Below are positions 29,589-39,142 of a stretch of 64,000 nt of DNA, piece after piece. The stretch is from Ralstonia sp. A12 (lineage in GTDB: Bacteria > Pseudomonadota > Gammaproteobacteria > Burkholderiales > Burkholderiaceae): NCBI RefSeq assembly GCF_000801955.1, contig NZ_JSZO01000007.1:248001-312000 (forward strand). The letters are read 5' to 3'. Made by a program: the position numbers and the translations under genes. The notes below the pieces were generated by a model. It was not told where the DNA came from, made no database searches, and saw only the letters and a program-made list of their open reading frames with translations. Position 1 is the first letter of the stretch; every line of letters starts with the position of its first letter.

Positions 29589-29655
29589 CGCAAGAATCAG
29601 AAATCGGAGCCGACGCGACTATATCAGCTTTGCCTGCGGATTCCGGTGGGATCAG

Positions 29656-30534
29656 TCACGCATCGTCAGCGGATGCGGCAGCAGACAATTCGCGTCGTCC
29701 GAAGTAGCGCGCGGGGGATTGCCCAAAGTACTGGCGGAACATGGCGATGAAGTTGCTGGGCGAGGCGTAGCCCAGTGCGTCGGCCACGTTGGCAACCGGC
29801 TCACCGGCGGCCAGGCGTTCGAGCGCATGCACCAGCCGGGCCTGGCGGCGCCATTGCGCGAAGCCGATGCCGGTTTCCGCCAGGAACAGCCGGTTGACCG
29901 TGCGTGGCGACACGCCAGCCCATTCGGCCCAGGCTTCCAGCGTGCGTGTGTCGCCGGGTGTGTCGACAAGACTTTGCGCGATGCGCGCCAGGCGCCGGTC
30001 AGTCGGCAGCGGCAGATGCAGTGGTTCTCGCGGGGCGTGACGTAGCTCGTCAAGCAGCACCGCGGCGATACGTTGGCATTCCGGCGTGAGGAGGTCATCG
30101 ACCGGCCAGGTAACGGCGCGGCGCACGAGCGCACGCATGACGTCGCTGATGCCGACCACGCATGGCCGGTCGGGCAGATCCGCGCAGCACGCAGGCGCGA
30201 CCAGCACGAACCAGCCGCTCATCACGCCGCTGATGGTGGCGCTGTGCATCTCCCCTGGCGGAATCCAGCCGGCGCGGTGCGGCGGCAGGATCCACGAACC
30301 ATGCCGCGTGCGTACGTGCATCAGGCCGCTGTCCACGCAGAAGATCTGCCCCCGCAGATGGCTGTGCCAGTCGACCTCGCGCGTGCCGAACTGGAGCCTG
30401 TCATTGCTCTCGGCGGTGCCCACCACGGCAACGATCTCAGGGCCGTCCGTGCGTTCGCTGAAGGCCTTGAGGGTGATCAGCTCGGCCATGGGACGGGCTG
30501 GCATGGCATCGCTGGTGCGAGGCTGGGCGCGCAT
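29656..30534 (-). CDS. AraC family transcriptional regulator with cupin sensor
   Basis: DNA-binding regulator of about 292 residues. The N-terminal cupin-like domain (about 40-130) contains EVDWHSHLRGQIFCVDSG and AGWIPPGEMHSA. The C-terminal AraC double helix-turn-helix (about 185-280) contains TLEAWAEWAGVSPRTVNRLF and PVANVADALGYASPSNFIAM. Starts at 30534, 30504 and 30489 are all possible; I took the longest of these. It is divergent from an unknown gene and an FAD monooxygenase and may control them through the 126-bp spacer. The effector is unknown. Confidence 0.88.
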   Translation of the reverse strand: MRAQPRTSDAMPARPMAELITLKAFSERTDGPEIVAVVGTAESNDRLQFGTREVDWHSHLRGQIFCVDSGLMHVRTRHGSWILPPHRAGWIPPGEMHSATISGVMSGWFVLVAPACCADLPDRPCVVGISDVMRALVRRAVTWPVDDLLTPECQRIAAVLLDELRHAPREPLHLPLPTDRRLARIAQSLVDTPGDTRTLEAWAEWAGVSPRTVNRLFLAETGIGFAQWRRQARLVHALERLAAGEPVANVADALGYASPSNFIAMFRQYFGQSPARYFGRRELSAAASADDA

Positions 30535-30660
30535 GTGCGGTTGGCGAGTTTTCAATAGTTTCTGTCCAAACCACGTTATCACGTCTTTGCTGCGGTGCGC
30601 GATAGTGACCCCACGGCCCACAGGGGCCACTCATGGATCGCAATCCCAGCAGGGGGAAAC

Positions 30661-31101
30661 ATGGCAGAAACGTTGGATACATTCCGCATCTACGACATCT
30701 CGGCATGGCCGATCGTGATGCTGCGTAGCGGCGCCCAGGCACCCGGGTATGCGCCGCAGTGGGCACGTGAGATGGACGCACTGCTGGCGCGTAGCCAGCC
30801 GTTTGTCGTGATCCACGGCGTTCAGCAGGCAGACGAGGCGCACGAAGATCGCCGGTTGCGCGCCGTCTGGCTGAAGGAGAACAAGGCGGCGCTGGCCGGG
30901 CAGTGCAGGGCGCTGGTGCATGTTGAACCCGATCCTGTGCAGCGGCTGGCCGTGCGCGCGCAGGCGGCGATCGCTGTGCAGGCGTTCAAGGTGCCGATGG
31001 TGGTGGTCGCCAGTTTTGATGTGGCACTGGATGTCGCCCGACGCGCGCTGGGCGATGGCTCCAATCAATCGATGCCATTCGCGGAGTGGGCCGATGTTTG
31101 A
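30661..31101 (+). CDS. Unrecognised 146-residue protein, coupled to FAD monooxygenase
   Basis: No family recognised. The sequence is alpha/beta in character, with hydrophobic strands AWPIVMLRSG, PFVVIHGV and KVPMVVVASF alternating with charged helices. It has no signal peptide or membrane helix. The start MAETLDTFRIYDISAWPIVM follows an AGCAGGGGG ribosome site. The stop lies 8 bp inside the next gene, showing translational coupling. Divergent AraC regulation is likely. Confidence 0.7.
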   Translation: MAETLDTFRIYDISAWPIVMLRSGAQAPGYAPQWAREMDALLARSQPFVVIHGVQQADEAHEDRRLRAVWLKENKAALAGQCRALVHVEPDPVQRLAVRAQAAIAVQAFKVPMVVVASFDVALDVARRALGDGSNQSMPFAEWADV

Positions 31102-32251
31102 ACCATTGCATGTGACCATCATTGGCGCGGGACTGGGTGGCCTGTGTCTCGCGCAGGGGCTGCGTCGCCGCGGCATCGCTTTCGACGTGTTCGAGCGCGA
31201 TGCCGCCATGGGCAGCCGTCCGCAGGGCTATCGCATCCGCATCGATGCCGCTGGGCAGCGGGCGCTGGAGGCCTGCCTGCCGCCGGCGCGCTACAGGCTG
31301 CTCCGCAAGACGTGCGCCGTGCCGGCGCGCCGCGTGAACCTGTTCGATCCGCATCTGCGCCCCGTGGACGGCCGCTGGGTCGAATCGTGGCGCGACGACG
31401 ATGCTGACGAGCCGGCAGACTTGAACGCCCATCGTCAGACGTTGCGCGAGGTGCTGTTCGACGGCATCGGTAAATGGGTGCACTTCGGGCGCGGGCATGT
31501 TCGTCACCGGTTGTGCGAAGACGGACGCATCGAGGTGACGTTCGACGATGGCTCGACGCTCGTGACCGACGTGCTGGTTGGCGCCGATGGCGTGCATTCC
31601 GGCATACGTGCGCAGCGGTTGCCGGAGGCCGAGCCCGTATTGACCGAGGCCTCCGTCATCTACGGCAAGACGTATCTGACGCCCGCCGCGCTGGCGCGTA
31701 TCGACGATCAGTTGCCGGGAAACACGACGATCGTCTTTGGCGACGGGCTGGCGGTCATCATCGACGCGATGCGTTTTGCGATGTCACCCGCGCAACTCCA
31801 GGCCGGGCTGAGCGAAGTGGAGCCGTATCTGTACTGGGCGGTGATTGCACAAAACCAACGCTTGAATACGGGCGGTAGCGTCGATGCTTGCATCGCTGCG
31901 CTCTCTGTCGGCTGGGCGCGCGGACTGCGTGCACTGCTTGCCTATGGGGATGCTGCCTCGACGGTCATGCTGCCGGTGCGCGCCACACAGCCTTTGCTGC
32001 CATGGGCAAGCAGCCGCGTCACCCTGCTTGGCGATGCAATCCACGCGATGAGCCCCGCAGGCGGCCTGGGTGCCAACACTGCGCTGACGGACGCGGCCAA
32101 CTTGGCAGCATGGCTGGGTGAGGTGCGGCAAGGCCGTGTGGGGCTCGATGCGGCGATTGCCGGCTACGAGACGGTATTGCGGGAGACGACTGCCCGCGCG
32201 ATGGAGGCATCGCGAAGAGGCACGGATGTGCTGCTCGGGGCGATGGCTTGA
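31094..32251 (+). CDS. FAD-dependent monooxygenase (group A flavoprotein hydroxylase-like)
   Basis: Flavoprotein of 385 residues. The N-terminal dinucleotide fold has IIGAGLGGLCLAQGLRRRG and ends at the acidic FDVFERD. The middle DG motif is DVLVGADGVHSGIRAQ, and the GD motif binding the FAD ribityl chain is VTLLGDAIHAMSPAGGLGAN. This combination is typical of aromatic or secondary-metabolite hydroxylases. The substrate cannot be told. Its start lies within the end of the upstream unknown gene, and the two appear to be one operon opposite an AraC regulator. It ends 21 bp before a tRNA-Ser gene on the other strand. Confidence 0.88.
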   Translation: MFEPLHVTIIGAGLGGLCLAQGLRRRGIAFDVFERDAAMGSRPQGYRIRIDAAGQRALEACLPPARYRLLRKTCAVPARRVNLFDPHLRPVDGRWVESWRDDDADEPADLNAHRQTLREVLFDGIGKWVHFGRGHVRHRLCEDGRIEVTFDDGSTLVTDVLVGADGVHSGIRAQRLPEAEPVLTEASVIYGKTYLTPAALARIDDQLPGNTTIVFGDGLAVIIDAMRFAMSPAQLQAGLSEVEPYLYWAVIAQNQRLNTGGSVDACIAALSVGWARGLRALLAYGDAASTVMLPVRATQPLLPWASSRVTLLGDAIHAMSPAGGLGANTALTDAANLAAWLGEVRQGRVGLDAAIAGYETVLRETTARAMEASRRGTDVLLGAMA

Positions 32252-32272
32252 AAGGGGAGGGGCAAAAGAGAT

Positions 32273-32362
32273 TGGCGGAAGCGGTGAGATTCGAACTCAC
32301 GGATGGGTCACCCCATCGGCAGTTTTCAAGACTGCTGCCTTAAACCACTCGGCCACGCTTCC
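32273..32362 (-). tRNA. tRNA-Ser (anticodon UGA)
   Basis: 90-nt serine tRNA with the long variable arm. The acceptor stem starts GGAAGCG and pairs with CGCTTCC, and the 3' CCA is encoded. The anticodon loop CTTGAAA gives UGA, reading UCA and related serine codons. The T-loop GTTCGAATC is intact. Confidence 0.96.
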
Positions 32363-32407
32363 TTGTGCTGCTGGGCTGCTCGTTGCGAGCAAGGCCGCCA
32401 TTGTAAC

Positions 32408-32434
32408 GGTACCCGGTGCAACTTGGCACCGGGT
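32408..32434 (-). terminator. Hairpin downstream of hemW
   Basis: Stem of 9 bp (ACCCGGTGC, 32411-32419 with 32426-32434), extendable by five more pairs across a bulged C. It lies 6 bp after the hemW stop on the minus strand. There is no T-run, so it may be a transcript-end stabiliser rather than a full terminator. Confidence 0.5.
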
Positions 32435-32439
32435 CACCG

Positions 32440-33708
32440 TCAGTTTTTATCGTCGGCCAAGAACAATTCCTGCAGATCGTTCAGGAATCGCTGTCCCAGC
32501 TCGGTCGGGCGGATCGCTACGTGGTCACGCGCGAGCAGGCCGCGCTGTTCCGCGGCGTCGAGTTCGTGCTCGATCGTGCGAAGCGGCAGGCCGGTGCGCT
32601 CCTGGAACAGCGTGACGGGGAACCCGTCCGTCAGCCGCAGCGCGTTGAGCATGAACTCGAACGGCAGGTCGGCCGCATCGACTTCGCGCTGCTCCTGCAC
32701 GACGGCGGCACCGCCCGATGTTTCGGTCTGGCGCAGGTAGGTGTCCGGATGCTTGTGCCGCATCTCGCGGATGACTCGGTGCGGAAAGCTCAGTTTGCCG
32801 TGCGCGCCCGGCCCGATGCCGAGGTAGTCACCGAACTGCCAGTAGTTCAGGTTGTGCTTGCAGCGCTTGCCCGCTTTGGCATACGCCGACACTTCGTAGT
32901 GCTCGTAGCCAGCTGCAGCCAGCCGCGCATGAATCCAGTCCTGCATGGCAAACGCCGTGTCGTCGTCCGGCAGCGCGGGCGGGTACTTGGCGAAGTATGT
33001 GTTCGGCTCCAGCGTCAGGTGATACAGAGAGACGTGGTTGGTATCGAACGACAGCGCGGCTTCCAAGTCAGCCTCGCACTCGGCAAGCGTCTGGCCGGGC
33101 AGGGCAAACATCAGGTCGAGATTGATGTTGTCGAAGTGCGCGCGGGCGATGTCGATGGCGGCACGTGCTTCGGCCGCGCTGTGGATGCGGCCCAGCGCTT
33201 GCAGGTGCGCATCGTTGAAGCTCTGGATGCCGATCGACAGACGGTTCACGCCGCTCGCACGATAGCTGCGAAAGCGCTCGGCCTCGAACGTGCCGGGGTT
33301 CGCTTCCATCGTGATCTCGGCATCGGCATCGACGGGTAACAGCATGCGGATGTCCGACAGCAGCCGGTCCAGCCCCTGCGCCGACAACAGGCTGGGGGTG
33401 CCGCCACCGATGAAGATAGTGTGCACATGCCGGCCCCACACCATCGGCAGCGCGGCTTCCAGGTCCTGCCGTACAGCCGCGAGAAAGCGTTCTTCCGGGA
33501 TGCCCTGTTCCGGCTCCGCATGCGAGTTGAAATCGCAGTACGGGCACTTGCGTACACACCAAGGCACGTGCACGTACAACGACAGCGGCGGTGATGCGGG
33601 CAGGCTGATCTTGCCTGGCTGCAGGAAGACGGAGGTGACTTTGTCGCCGGTTTCGGCGGCGGTCGCGGAGGGCGTCTTGACTGCGCCGGCTGGGTGAATC
33701 GGGATCAT
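32440..33708 (-). CDS. hemW: Radical SAM haem chaperone HemW
   Basis: Radical-SAM protein of 422 residues that binds haem and delivers it to respiratory enzymes. The cluster motif is CVRKCPYC (Cys51, Cys55, Cys58) followed by Asp-Phe. The Phe after CxxxCxxCx, where HemN has a fourth cysteine, places it with HemW and not with the oxygen-independent coproporphyrinogen oxidase. FIGGGTPSLLSAQGLDRLL and NRLSIGIQSFNDAHLQALG are conserved. It follows rdgB on the same strand with a 6-bp gap, in the run rph-rdgB-hemW. Confidence 0.94.
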   Translation of the reverse strand: MIPIHPAGAVKTPSATAAETGDKVTSVFLQPGKISLPASPPLSLYVHVPWCVRKCPYCDFNSHAEPEQGIPEERFLAAVRQDLEAALPMVWGRHVHTIFIGGGTPSLLSAQGLDRLLSDIRMLLPVDADAEITMEANPGTFEAERFRSYRASGVNRLSIGIQSFNDAHLQALGRIHSAAEARAAIDIARAHFDNINLDLMFALPGQTLAECEADLEAALSFDTNHVSLYHLTLEPNTYFAKYPPALPDDDTAFAMQDWIHARLAAAGYEHYEVSAYAKAGKRCKHNLNYWQFGDYLGIGPGAHGKLSFPHRVIREMRHKHPDTYLRQTETSGGAAVVQEQREVDAADLPFEFMLNALRLTDGFPVTLFQERTGLPLRTIEHELDAAEQRGLLARDHVAIRPTELGQRFLNDLQELFLADDKN

Positions 33709-33714
33709 CGAAAC

Positions 33715-34320
33715 TCAGGCGTTCTCAAACAGACGCAGCCGCTCGACCAGTTGTGCGAGCGCTTGTGCGCGATGGCTCACGCCGTTCTTCTCGGCTTTGG
33801 ACATTTCAGCGGCAGTCTTGCCGAGGTCGGGCAGCAGGAAGTGCGGGTCGTAGCCGAAACCACCGTCGCCGCGCGGTGCGTCGATCACCTCGCCGAACCA
33901 GTTGCCCTCGGCGATGATGGGCTGCGGATCGTCAGCGTGCCGCACATAGACCAGCACGCAAACATAGTGTGCGCCGCGATTGGCCTTGCCGGCCAGTTCG
34001 CGCACGAGGCGGGCGTTGTTGGCAGCATCGGACTTTTCTTCGCCAGCCAGTTGTGCATAGCGCGCGGAATACACGCCCGGTGCGCCGTCCAGCGCGTGCA
34101 CGCAGATGCCGGAATCATCCGCCAGCGCCGGCAGGCCGGACGCACGGCTGGCGTGGCGCGCCTTGGTCAGCGCGTTCTCGACGAAGGTTGCGTAGGGCTC
34201 CTCCGCCTCGGGAATGCCGAGTGCGCCTTGCGGCGTCACATCGAATCCGAGCGGGGCGAGCAAGGCGTTGAACTCCGTCAGCTTGCCGGCGTTGTTGGAA
34301 GCGAGAACGATTTTGCGCAT
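33715..34320 (-). CDS. rdgB: XTP/dITP pyrophosphatase RdgB
   Basis: Removes non-canonical purine nucleotides (dITP, XTP, ITP) from the pool, hydrolysing them to monophosphates. The protein has 201 residues, starting MRKIVLASNNAGKLTEFNAL. The DDSGICVHALDGAPGVYSAR segment carries the catalytic aspartate. An alternative GTG at 34344 would overlap the rph stop as GTGA, so coupling with rph is likely even if translation begins at 34320. Standard partner of rph and hemW. Confidence 0.94.
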   Translation of the reverse strand: MRKIVLASNNAGKLTEFNALLAPLGFDVTPQGALGIPEAEEPYATFVENALTKARHASRASGLPALADDSGICVHALDGAPGVYSARYAQLAGEEKSDAANNARLVRELAGKANRGAHYVCVLVYVRHADDPQPIIAEGNWFGEVIDAPRGDGGFGYDPHFLLPDLGKTAAEMSKAEKNGVSHRAQALAQLVERLRLFENA

Positions 34321-34340
34321 GGCTGTCACGACGGTTGCGC

Positions 34341-35063
34341 TCACAGGCCGAGTGCCTGCTTCTGCAGGCCGATCAGCGTGCGGATGCCCTGGTCGGCGAG
34401 GCCGAGCAGCGTGTCCATTTCGGCGCGCGTGAAGGGCGTGCCTTCGGCGGTGCCTTGCACTTCCACAAAGCCACCCGCGCCGGTCATGACGACGTTCATG
34501 TCGGTGTCGCAGGCGGAGTCTTCCGGATAGTCGAGGTCGAGCACCGGCACGCCATTGAACACGCCTACCGACACGGCGGCAACGAAGTCGCGGATCGGCT
34601 GCGCACCCTCGGGCAGTTGACCCTTCGCGCGCATTGCGGAGATGGCGTCATGGGCCGCCACGAACGCACCGGTAATGCTGGCCGTGCGCGTGCCGCCGTC
34701 TGCCTGCAGCACATCGCAGTCGAGGTGGATGGTGTATTCGCCCAGCGCCGCCAAGTCGAATACCGAGCGCATCGCGCGGCCAATCAGGCGCTGGATTTCC
34801 TGCGTGCGGCCGGTCTGCTTGCCGCGTGCGGCTTCGCGGTCGGAACGCGTGTGCGTCGAGCGCGGCAGCATGCCGTACTCGGCGGTCACCCAGCCTTCAC
34901 CGCTGCCCTTTTTGTGCGGCGGCACCTTGGGCAGCACGCTGGCCGTGCAGAGCACTTGGGTATCGCCAAAGCACACCAGCACCGAGCCTTCAGCATGGCG
35001 TGTGAAGTGGCGGGTGAGGGTGACGGGGCGGAGTTGGTCGGGCTGACGGCCGCTAGGACGCAT
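34341..35063 (-). CDS. rph: Ribonuclease PH
   Basis: Phosphate-dependent 3' exoribonuclease that trims tRNA precursors, 240 residues (E. coli RNase PH 238 including the full C-terminus). The start [20 protein letters not shown] matches the family. [20 protein letters not shown] and the catalytic region [19 protein letters not shown] are intact. The protein is not truncated as it is in E. coli K-12. It lies between the PP2C gene and rdgB. Confidence 0.96.
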   Translation of the reverse strand: MRPSGRQPDQLRPVTLTRHFTRHAEGSVLVCFGDTQVLCTASVLPKVPPHKKGSGEGWVTAEYGMLPRSTHTRSDREAARGKQTGRTQEIQRLIGRAMRSVFDLAALGEYTIHLDCDVLQADGGTRTASITGAFVAAHDAISAMRAKGQLPEGAQPIRDFVAAVSVGVFNGVPVLDLDYPEDSACDTDMNVVMTGAGGFVEVQGTAEGTPFTRAEMDTLLGLADQGIRTLIGLQKQALGL

Positions 35064-35166
35064 GTGGGGTCTCGCTTGAGAAAACGGATAGCCCGACATG
35101 ATACCGGCCCGCGCTGCCGACGTCGGGTCTGGCAGGGCGGGCCGGCGGGGACCTGCTCGGTGACGC

Positions 35167-36081
35167 TTAGCGCGTCAGGTTGCTGGTCTTGTCGATGGCG
35201 GCACGGATCTCGGCGATGGAGCGCTCGATCTCCTCTTCCGACATCAGCCCAGATTCGCCGCTCGGCGCATCCAGGATGGACGTGGTGAAGGCGTTCAGCG
35301 GCAGGGTGTCGGTCTGCACCGAATCCTGCGTGGTGGTCACCGCGTCCAGCTCCCACATCATGGCGATGGCGGTCGTGTTGTCGGCGGTGTCGCCGGCATT
35401 GCGCAGTGCGCGGGCAATCAGTTCCGGAATCGCCTGCGTGACCGAGAAGCTCGTACAGGTGTCGACCAGTTCGTCTTCCTGCACGCTGCCCCACAGGCCA
35501 TCGGAGCAGAGCATGGCGACGTCGCCCGGCTCCAGGTTGGTCGGTCCGCCGATGTCGATCAACGGCAGGTTGGGCGAGCCCAGGCAGTTGTAGATCTTGT
35601 TGCGCTCGGGGTGGTTGGCCACCTGCATCGGCAGCACGCGGTCCTGTTGCAGCAGGTTCTCGATCTTGGAGTGATCGCGCGTGCGCGTCACCAGTTCGCC
35701 CTTGCGCATCAGGTACATGCGCGAATCACCCGCGTGTGCCCAGTGCAGCGAGCCGCGCTGCGCCAGCGCACAGACAATGGTGGTGCGCGGCGCATCCGGC
35801 AGGCCGTTGGTTTCGGCATAGCGGTGGATGTCGCGGTGCGCGAGCATGATGCTCTCGTGCAGGAAGTCGTGCGGGTTGCGAATCGACGGACGTGCGTGGC
35901 GCTGGAACTGGCGTGCCATGGTCTGCAGCGCCTGCTGGGCTGCGACTTCGCCCAGCGAGTGTCCGCCCAGGCCGTCGCACAGCACCATCAGCATGGCATC
36001 GCGCGTGAAGCAGTACCCCATGCGGTCCTGGTTGACGCGTCGAGCGCCTTTTTTGCTTTCTTGATAGACCGAGAATCGCAT
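35167..36081 (-). CDS. PP2C-family serine/threonine protein phosphatase
   Basis: Metal-dependent protein phosphatase of 304 residues, without signal peptide or membrane segment. The conserved acidic metal sites are seen in [52 protein letters not shown] and [11 protein letters not shown]. After the catalytic core (about residues 1-240) a tail of about 60 residues has no recognisable domain. It lies 105 bp downstream of the Ser/Thr kinase, so the two probably form a signalling pair that phosphorylates and dephosphorylates the same targets. Confidence 0.92.
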   Translation of the reverse strand: MRFSVYQESKKGARRVNQDRMGYCFTRDAMLMVLCDGLGGHSLGEVAAQQALQTMARQFQRHARPSIRNPHDFLHESIMLAHRDIHRYAETNGLPDAPRTTIVCALAQRGSLHWAHAGDSRMYLMRKGELVTRTRDHSKIENLLQQDRVLPMQVANHPERNKIYNCLGSPNLPLIDIGGPTNLEPGDVAMLCSDGLWGSVQEDELVDTCTSFSVTQAIPELIARALRNAGDTADNTTAIAMMWELDAVTTTQDSVQTDTLPLNAFTTSILDAPSGESGLMSEEEIERSIAEIRAAIDKTSNLTR

Positions 36082-36186
36082 TGCGGCTATTGAGTATTCG
36101 GTGAAGGAGTGTGGTGCGGCGGCTGGTCCCGTCCCGCGCTGCACCGTGTTGGAATCATACTCCGCCTGCTGGGGGCAACTTGACGG

Positions 36187-37212
36187 TCAATTGTCCCGGC
36201 GGCGCAACAGGCGGCTCATGAAACGTGTCGTCAACGCCTCTTTCTCTTCTGGCACCGGGCCGCCTTGTGTGACGGCGGTCAGTGCCTGCAACTCGGTCAG
36301 CGCGTTGCTTTCTTCGCGCAGTACCTTCTGCAGGCGGAACACGCTTTGCGGGCGTTCCTCCGGCTTCATCTTCAGGCACCAGCCGACCAAGTCAATCAGG
36401 CTGGCTGTATAGACCTTGCGCAGGCGCTCCAGGCCTTCTTCCAGCTTGTCGTCCTTTTCGCGCTGCGTGGCTTCCTGCGGCGGCGTGCCTGCCATGCAGG
36501 CATAGATGGTCGCGCCGATGCTGTAGATGTCCGTCCACGGGCCCAGCTCGTTGTGCTTGCGGTACAGCTCCGGCGCAGCAAAGCCCGGTGTGTACATCGG
36601 CTGGAAGCGCGAGGCCTCTGCAGTGAGCGTTTGCCGCGCGGCGCCAAAGTCGAGCAGGATCGGCGAATGGTCTTCGCGCAGATAGATGTTGCCCGGCTTG
36701 ATGTCGAGGTGCAGCAGCTTGTGGATATGGACTTCGCGCAGGCCGCTCATCAGGTCATGGAAGACCTGGCGGATGAAACGCTCGCGCAGCATCTTGAGCT
36801 TGCCCTGCTGGCGCGCGTTGAGGATGTGCTCCTGAAGCGTTTTGCCCTGCTCGTACGTCATCACCATGTAGACGGTGCCGTTTTCCCGGAAGAAATTGAG
36901 CACGCGCACGATGGCGGGGTGAGAAATGCGGGCGAGCGAGCGGCCTTCTTCAAAGAAGTATTTGAGCCCGAGGCGGAACGCGCTCGCGCTTTCTTCAGGC
37001 ACGACCGGAATCAATTCGCCGGGCGAACGACGGGCCAGCGAAGACGGCAGGTATTCCTTCACGGCCACCGGCGTCCCATGTTCATCGGTGGCGAGATAGA
37101 CGAAGCTGAACCCCCCGCTGGCCAACTTCTTTACAATACGGTAGTTGGACAGCAGGGTGCCGACCGGCAACGGTGCACTGCGTGGCTGTCCTGAGCCTTT
37201 TGACTCTGTCAT
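36187..37212 (-). CDS. Cytosolic serine/threonine protein kinase (Hanks type)
   Basis: Protein kinase of 341 residues consisting almost only of the catalytic domain. The glycine loop is LASGGFSFVYLA (residues 30-41) and the ATP lysine is Lys52 in VAVKEYL. The catalytic loop is HLDIKPGN near residue 170, and LLDFGAARQ is the DFG site. The arginine of the usual HRD is replaced by Leu, which makes this a non-RD-type loop. No transmembrane or PASTA region follows. The start MTESKGSGQPRSAPLP is favoured; upstream in-frame codons would overlap the leader of the divergent yicC. It pairs with the PP2C gene. Confidence 0.9.
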   Translation of the reverse strand: MTESKGSGQPRSAPLPVGTLLSNYRIVKKLASGGFSFVYLATDEHGTPVAVKEYLPSSLARRSPGELIPVVPEESASAFRLGLKYFFEEGRSLARISHPAIVRVLNFFRENGTVYMVMTYEQGKTLQEHILNARQQGKLKMLRERFIRQVFHDLMSGLREVHIHKLLHLDIKPGNIYLREDHSPILLDFGAARQTLTAEASRFQPMYTPGFAAPELYRKHNELGPWTDIYSIGATIYACMAGTPPQEATQREKDDKLEEGLERLRKVYTASLIDLVGWCLKMKPEERPQSVFRLQKVLREESNALTELQALTAVTQGGPVPEEKEALTTRFMSRLLRRRDN

Positions 37213-37369
37213 GGGTTTGTGTGGCGAAATGGCTGTCGGATTTTCCCTGACCCGTCCACACGTTGTAAAGCGACAAAAGGTGGGGGATTCCCCGCCAATT
37301 CTCAGCGTGCCACGGTATGCGTTTGGGCACACCGGGCATCCAGCACCTCTAAGAAGACACCTCGATTTC

Positions 37370-38305
37370 ATGATCCACAGCATGACCGGCTACGGCGTTG
37401 CTACACGCCAGGCAGCCTTTACCGATGCCCACGGTGCACCGAGCGGAAACGTCGCCACCGTGTCGGTCGAATTCCGCACCGTCAACTCGCGCTTCCTCGA
37501 TCTGTTCTTCCGCGCGCCGGAAGAGTGTCGCGCCTTCGAGCCGGCCCTGCGCGAGATGCTCATGAGCGCACTGTCGCGCGGCAAGCTGGAGTGCCGGATC
37601 AACCTGCAACGCCAGGAAGCCGCCAGCGACGTTGCGGCGCTCAATGTCGGCGTGCTGCAACAGTTGGCCAAGCTCGAGCAGGAAGTCACGCGCTACCTGC
37701 CCGCGTCGGGTTCACTGCGCATGGGCGAGATCCTGCGCTGGCCGGGCGTGCTGGCCGAGCCCGAGTTGACCCAGGACGCGCTGCGCGACGCCGTTGTCGA
37801 CGCCGCCAAAGAGGCGCTCAAGCAACTCCTGGAATCCCGCCGCCGCGAAGGCGATGCGCTCAAGGCCATGCTGCTGGACCGCGTCGACGCTATGCTCAAG
37901 ATTGTCGAAGAGTTGTCGCCGATGGTGCCGAACCTGATCCAGCAACATCAGGACAAGCTGACCGAGCGCCTGCGCGAAGCGTTTGGCCTGGCTGCACCCG
38001 ATGGCACGCCGGCCCTCACGCGCGACGAGCTGTCCGAACGCATTCGCCAGGAAGCCACCGTCTACGGCATCCGCATCGACATCGCTGAAGAACTCTCGCG
38101 CTTGCAAGCACATCTGCGTGAGACGCGCCATCTGCTGGAAAAGGGCGGCCAACTCGGCAAGCGCCTGGACTTCATGATGCAGGAGCTCAACCGCGAGGCG
38201 AACACCCTCGGCTCGAAGGCCGCCGCCAAGGAACTGGCCGACGCGTCGATGGAGCTCAAGCTGCTGATCGAGCAGATGCGCGAGCAAGTCCAGAACCTCG
38301 AATAA
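37370..38305 (+). CDS. yicC: YicC family endoribonuclease-type protein
   Basis: Protein of 311 residues of the YicC/YloC family, for which ribonuclease activity on mRNA has been described in E. coli and Bacillus. The N-terminus MIHSMTGYGVATRQAAF and FRTVNSRFLDLFFRAP are the hallmark. The C-terminal region (GGQLGKRLDFMMQELNREAN, TLGSKAA) is the conserved DUF1732 part. It is directly followed by gmk (25 bp), the usual pairing. Confidence 0.94.
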   Translation: MIHSMTGYGVATRQAAFTDAHGAPSGNVATVSVEFRTVNSRFLDLFFRAPEECRAFEPALREMLMSALSRGKLECRINLQRQEAASDVAALNVGVLQQLAKLEQEVTRYLPASGSLRMGEILRWPGVLAEPELTQDALRDAVVDAAKEALKQLLESRRREGDALKAMLLDRVDAMLKIVEELSPMVPNLIQQHQDKLTERLREAFGLAAPDGTPALTRDELSERIRQEATVYGIRIDIAEELSRLQAHLRETRHLLEKGGQLGKRLDFMMQELNREANTLGSKAAAKELADASMELKLLIEQMREQVQNLE

Positions 38306-38330
38306 CCCCCTAGAACAACAGAACTAGAAC

Positions 38331-39005
38331 ATGCCATCCCCTCAAGCGCCTCAGGTTCATTCGGCCGTCGATACGCCCATCGAGAACCATTTTCCGGGCA
38401 GCCTGTTCATGGTCGTGGCGCCCTCCGGCGCCGGCAAGTCGACGCTGGTGAATGCGCTGCTGGCGCAGGATTCGTCGATCCGCCTGTCGGTCTCGGCCAC
38501 CACGCGCAAGCCCCGCCCGGGCGAGCAGCACGGCCGCGAATACAACTTCATGACTGTGGATGAGTTCAAGGCCTGCCGCGACCGCGGCGAGTTTCTTGAA
38601 TGGGCCGAGGTGCATGGCAACTACTACGCCACCTCGCGCGTGTGGATCGAAGAGCAGATGCGCGCTGGCACCGACGTGCTGCTTGAGATTGACTGGCAGG
38701 GCGCACAGCAGGTGCATCACCGCTTCTCCAATGCCGTCGAGATCTTCATCCTGCCGCCGTCGCTCACGGCGCTGGAGGATCGCTTGAAGAAGCGCGGCCA
38801 GGACGAGCCCAACGTGATCGTGCGCCGCCTGCTGGCAGCGGGCTCCGAGATGGCGCACGCACCTGAGGCTGACTACGTCATCATCAACGAAGTGTTCGAT
38901 GCTGCATTGACCGAACTGCGCACGGTAGTGCAGGCCACGCGCCTGCGTTTTGGTGCCCAGAAGGCCCGCCACGGCGAGCTTTTCGTCGAACTGGGCATTC
39001 ACTGA
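38331..39005 (+). CDS. gmk: Guanylate kinase
   Basis: Phosphorylates GMP to GDP with ATP. The P-loop [15 protein letters not shown] begins near residue 30, and the GMP-binding [13 protein letters not shown] and [13 protein letters not shown] follow. At 224 residues it is longer than the 207 of E. coli because of an N-terminal extension of about 20 residues. It lies in the conserved run yicC-gmk-rpoZ-spoT. Confidence 0.97.
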   Translation: MPSPQAPQVHSAVDTPIENHFPGSLFMVVAPSGAGKSTLVNALLAQDSSIRLSVSATTRKPRPGEQHGREYNFMTVDEFKACRDRGEFLEWAEVHGNYYATSRVWIEEQMRAGTDVLLEIDWQGAQQVHHRFSNAVEIFILPPSLTALEDRLKKRGQDEPNVIVRRLLAAGSEMAHAPEADYVIINEVFDAALTELRTVVQATRLRFGAQKARHGELFVELGIH

Positions 39006-39014
39006 ATTGCCTGA

Positions 39015-39039
39015 AGCGTCGGCGTTTTCCGGCGCTTTT
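39015..39039 (+). terminator. Terminator after gmk
   Basis: 8-bp stem with one G-U pair, AGCGTCGG/CCGGCGCT (39015-39022 with 39029-39036), followed by TTT. It lies 10 bp after the gmk stop and upstream of rpoZ, so rpoZ probably has its own promoter. Confidence 0.6.
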
Positions 39040-39142
39040 GTAAAAGTGTGGTAGCGCTTGTGCTGATGTGCTCTCCGGGCCGAGTGCTGCGCTGCTGCTA
39101 AAATACCGAGATCAACAAGATTTGCCACCAGGTGGAGTTTTC

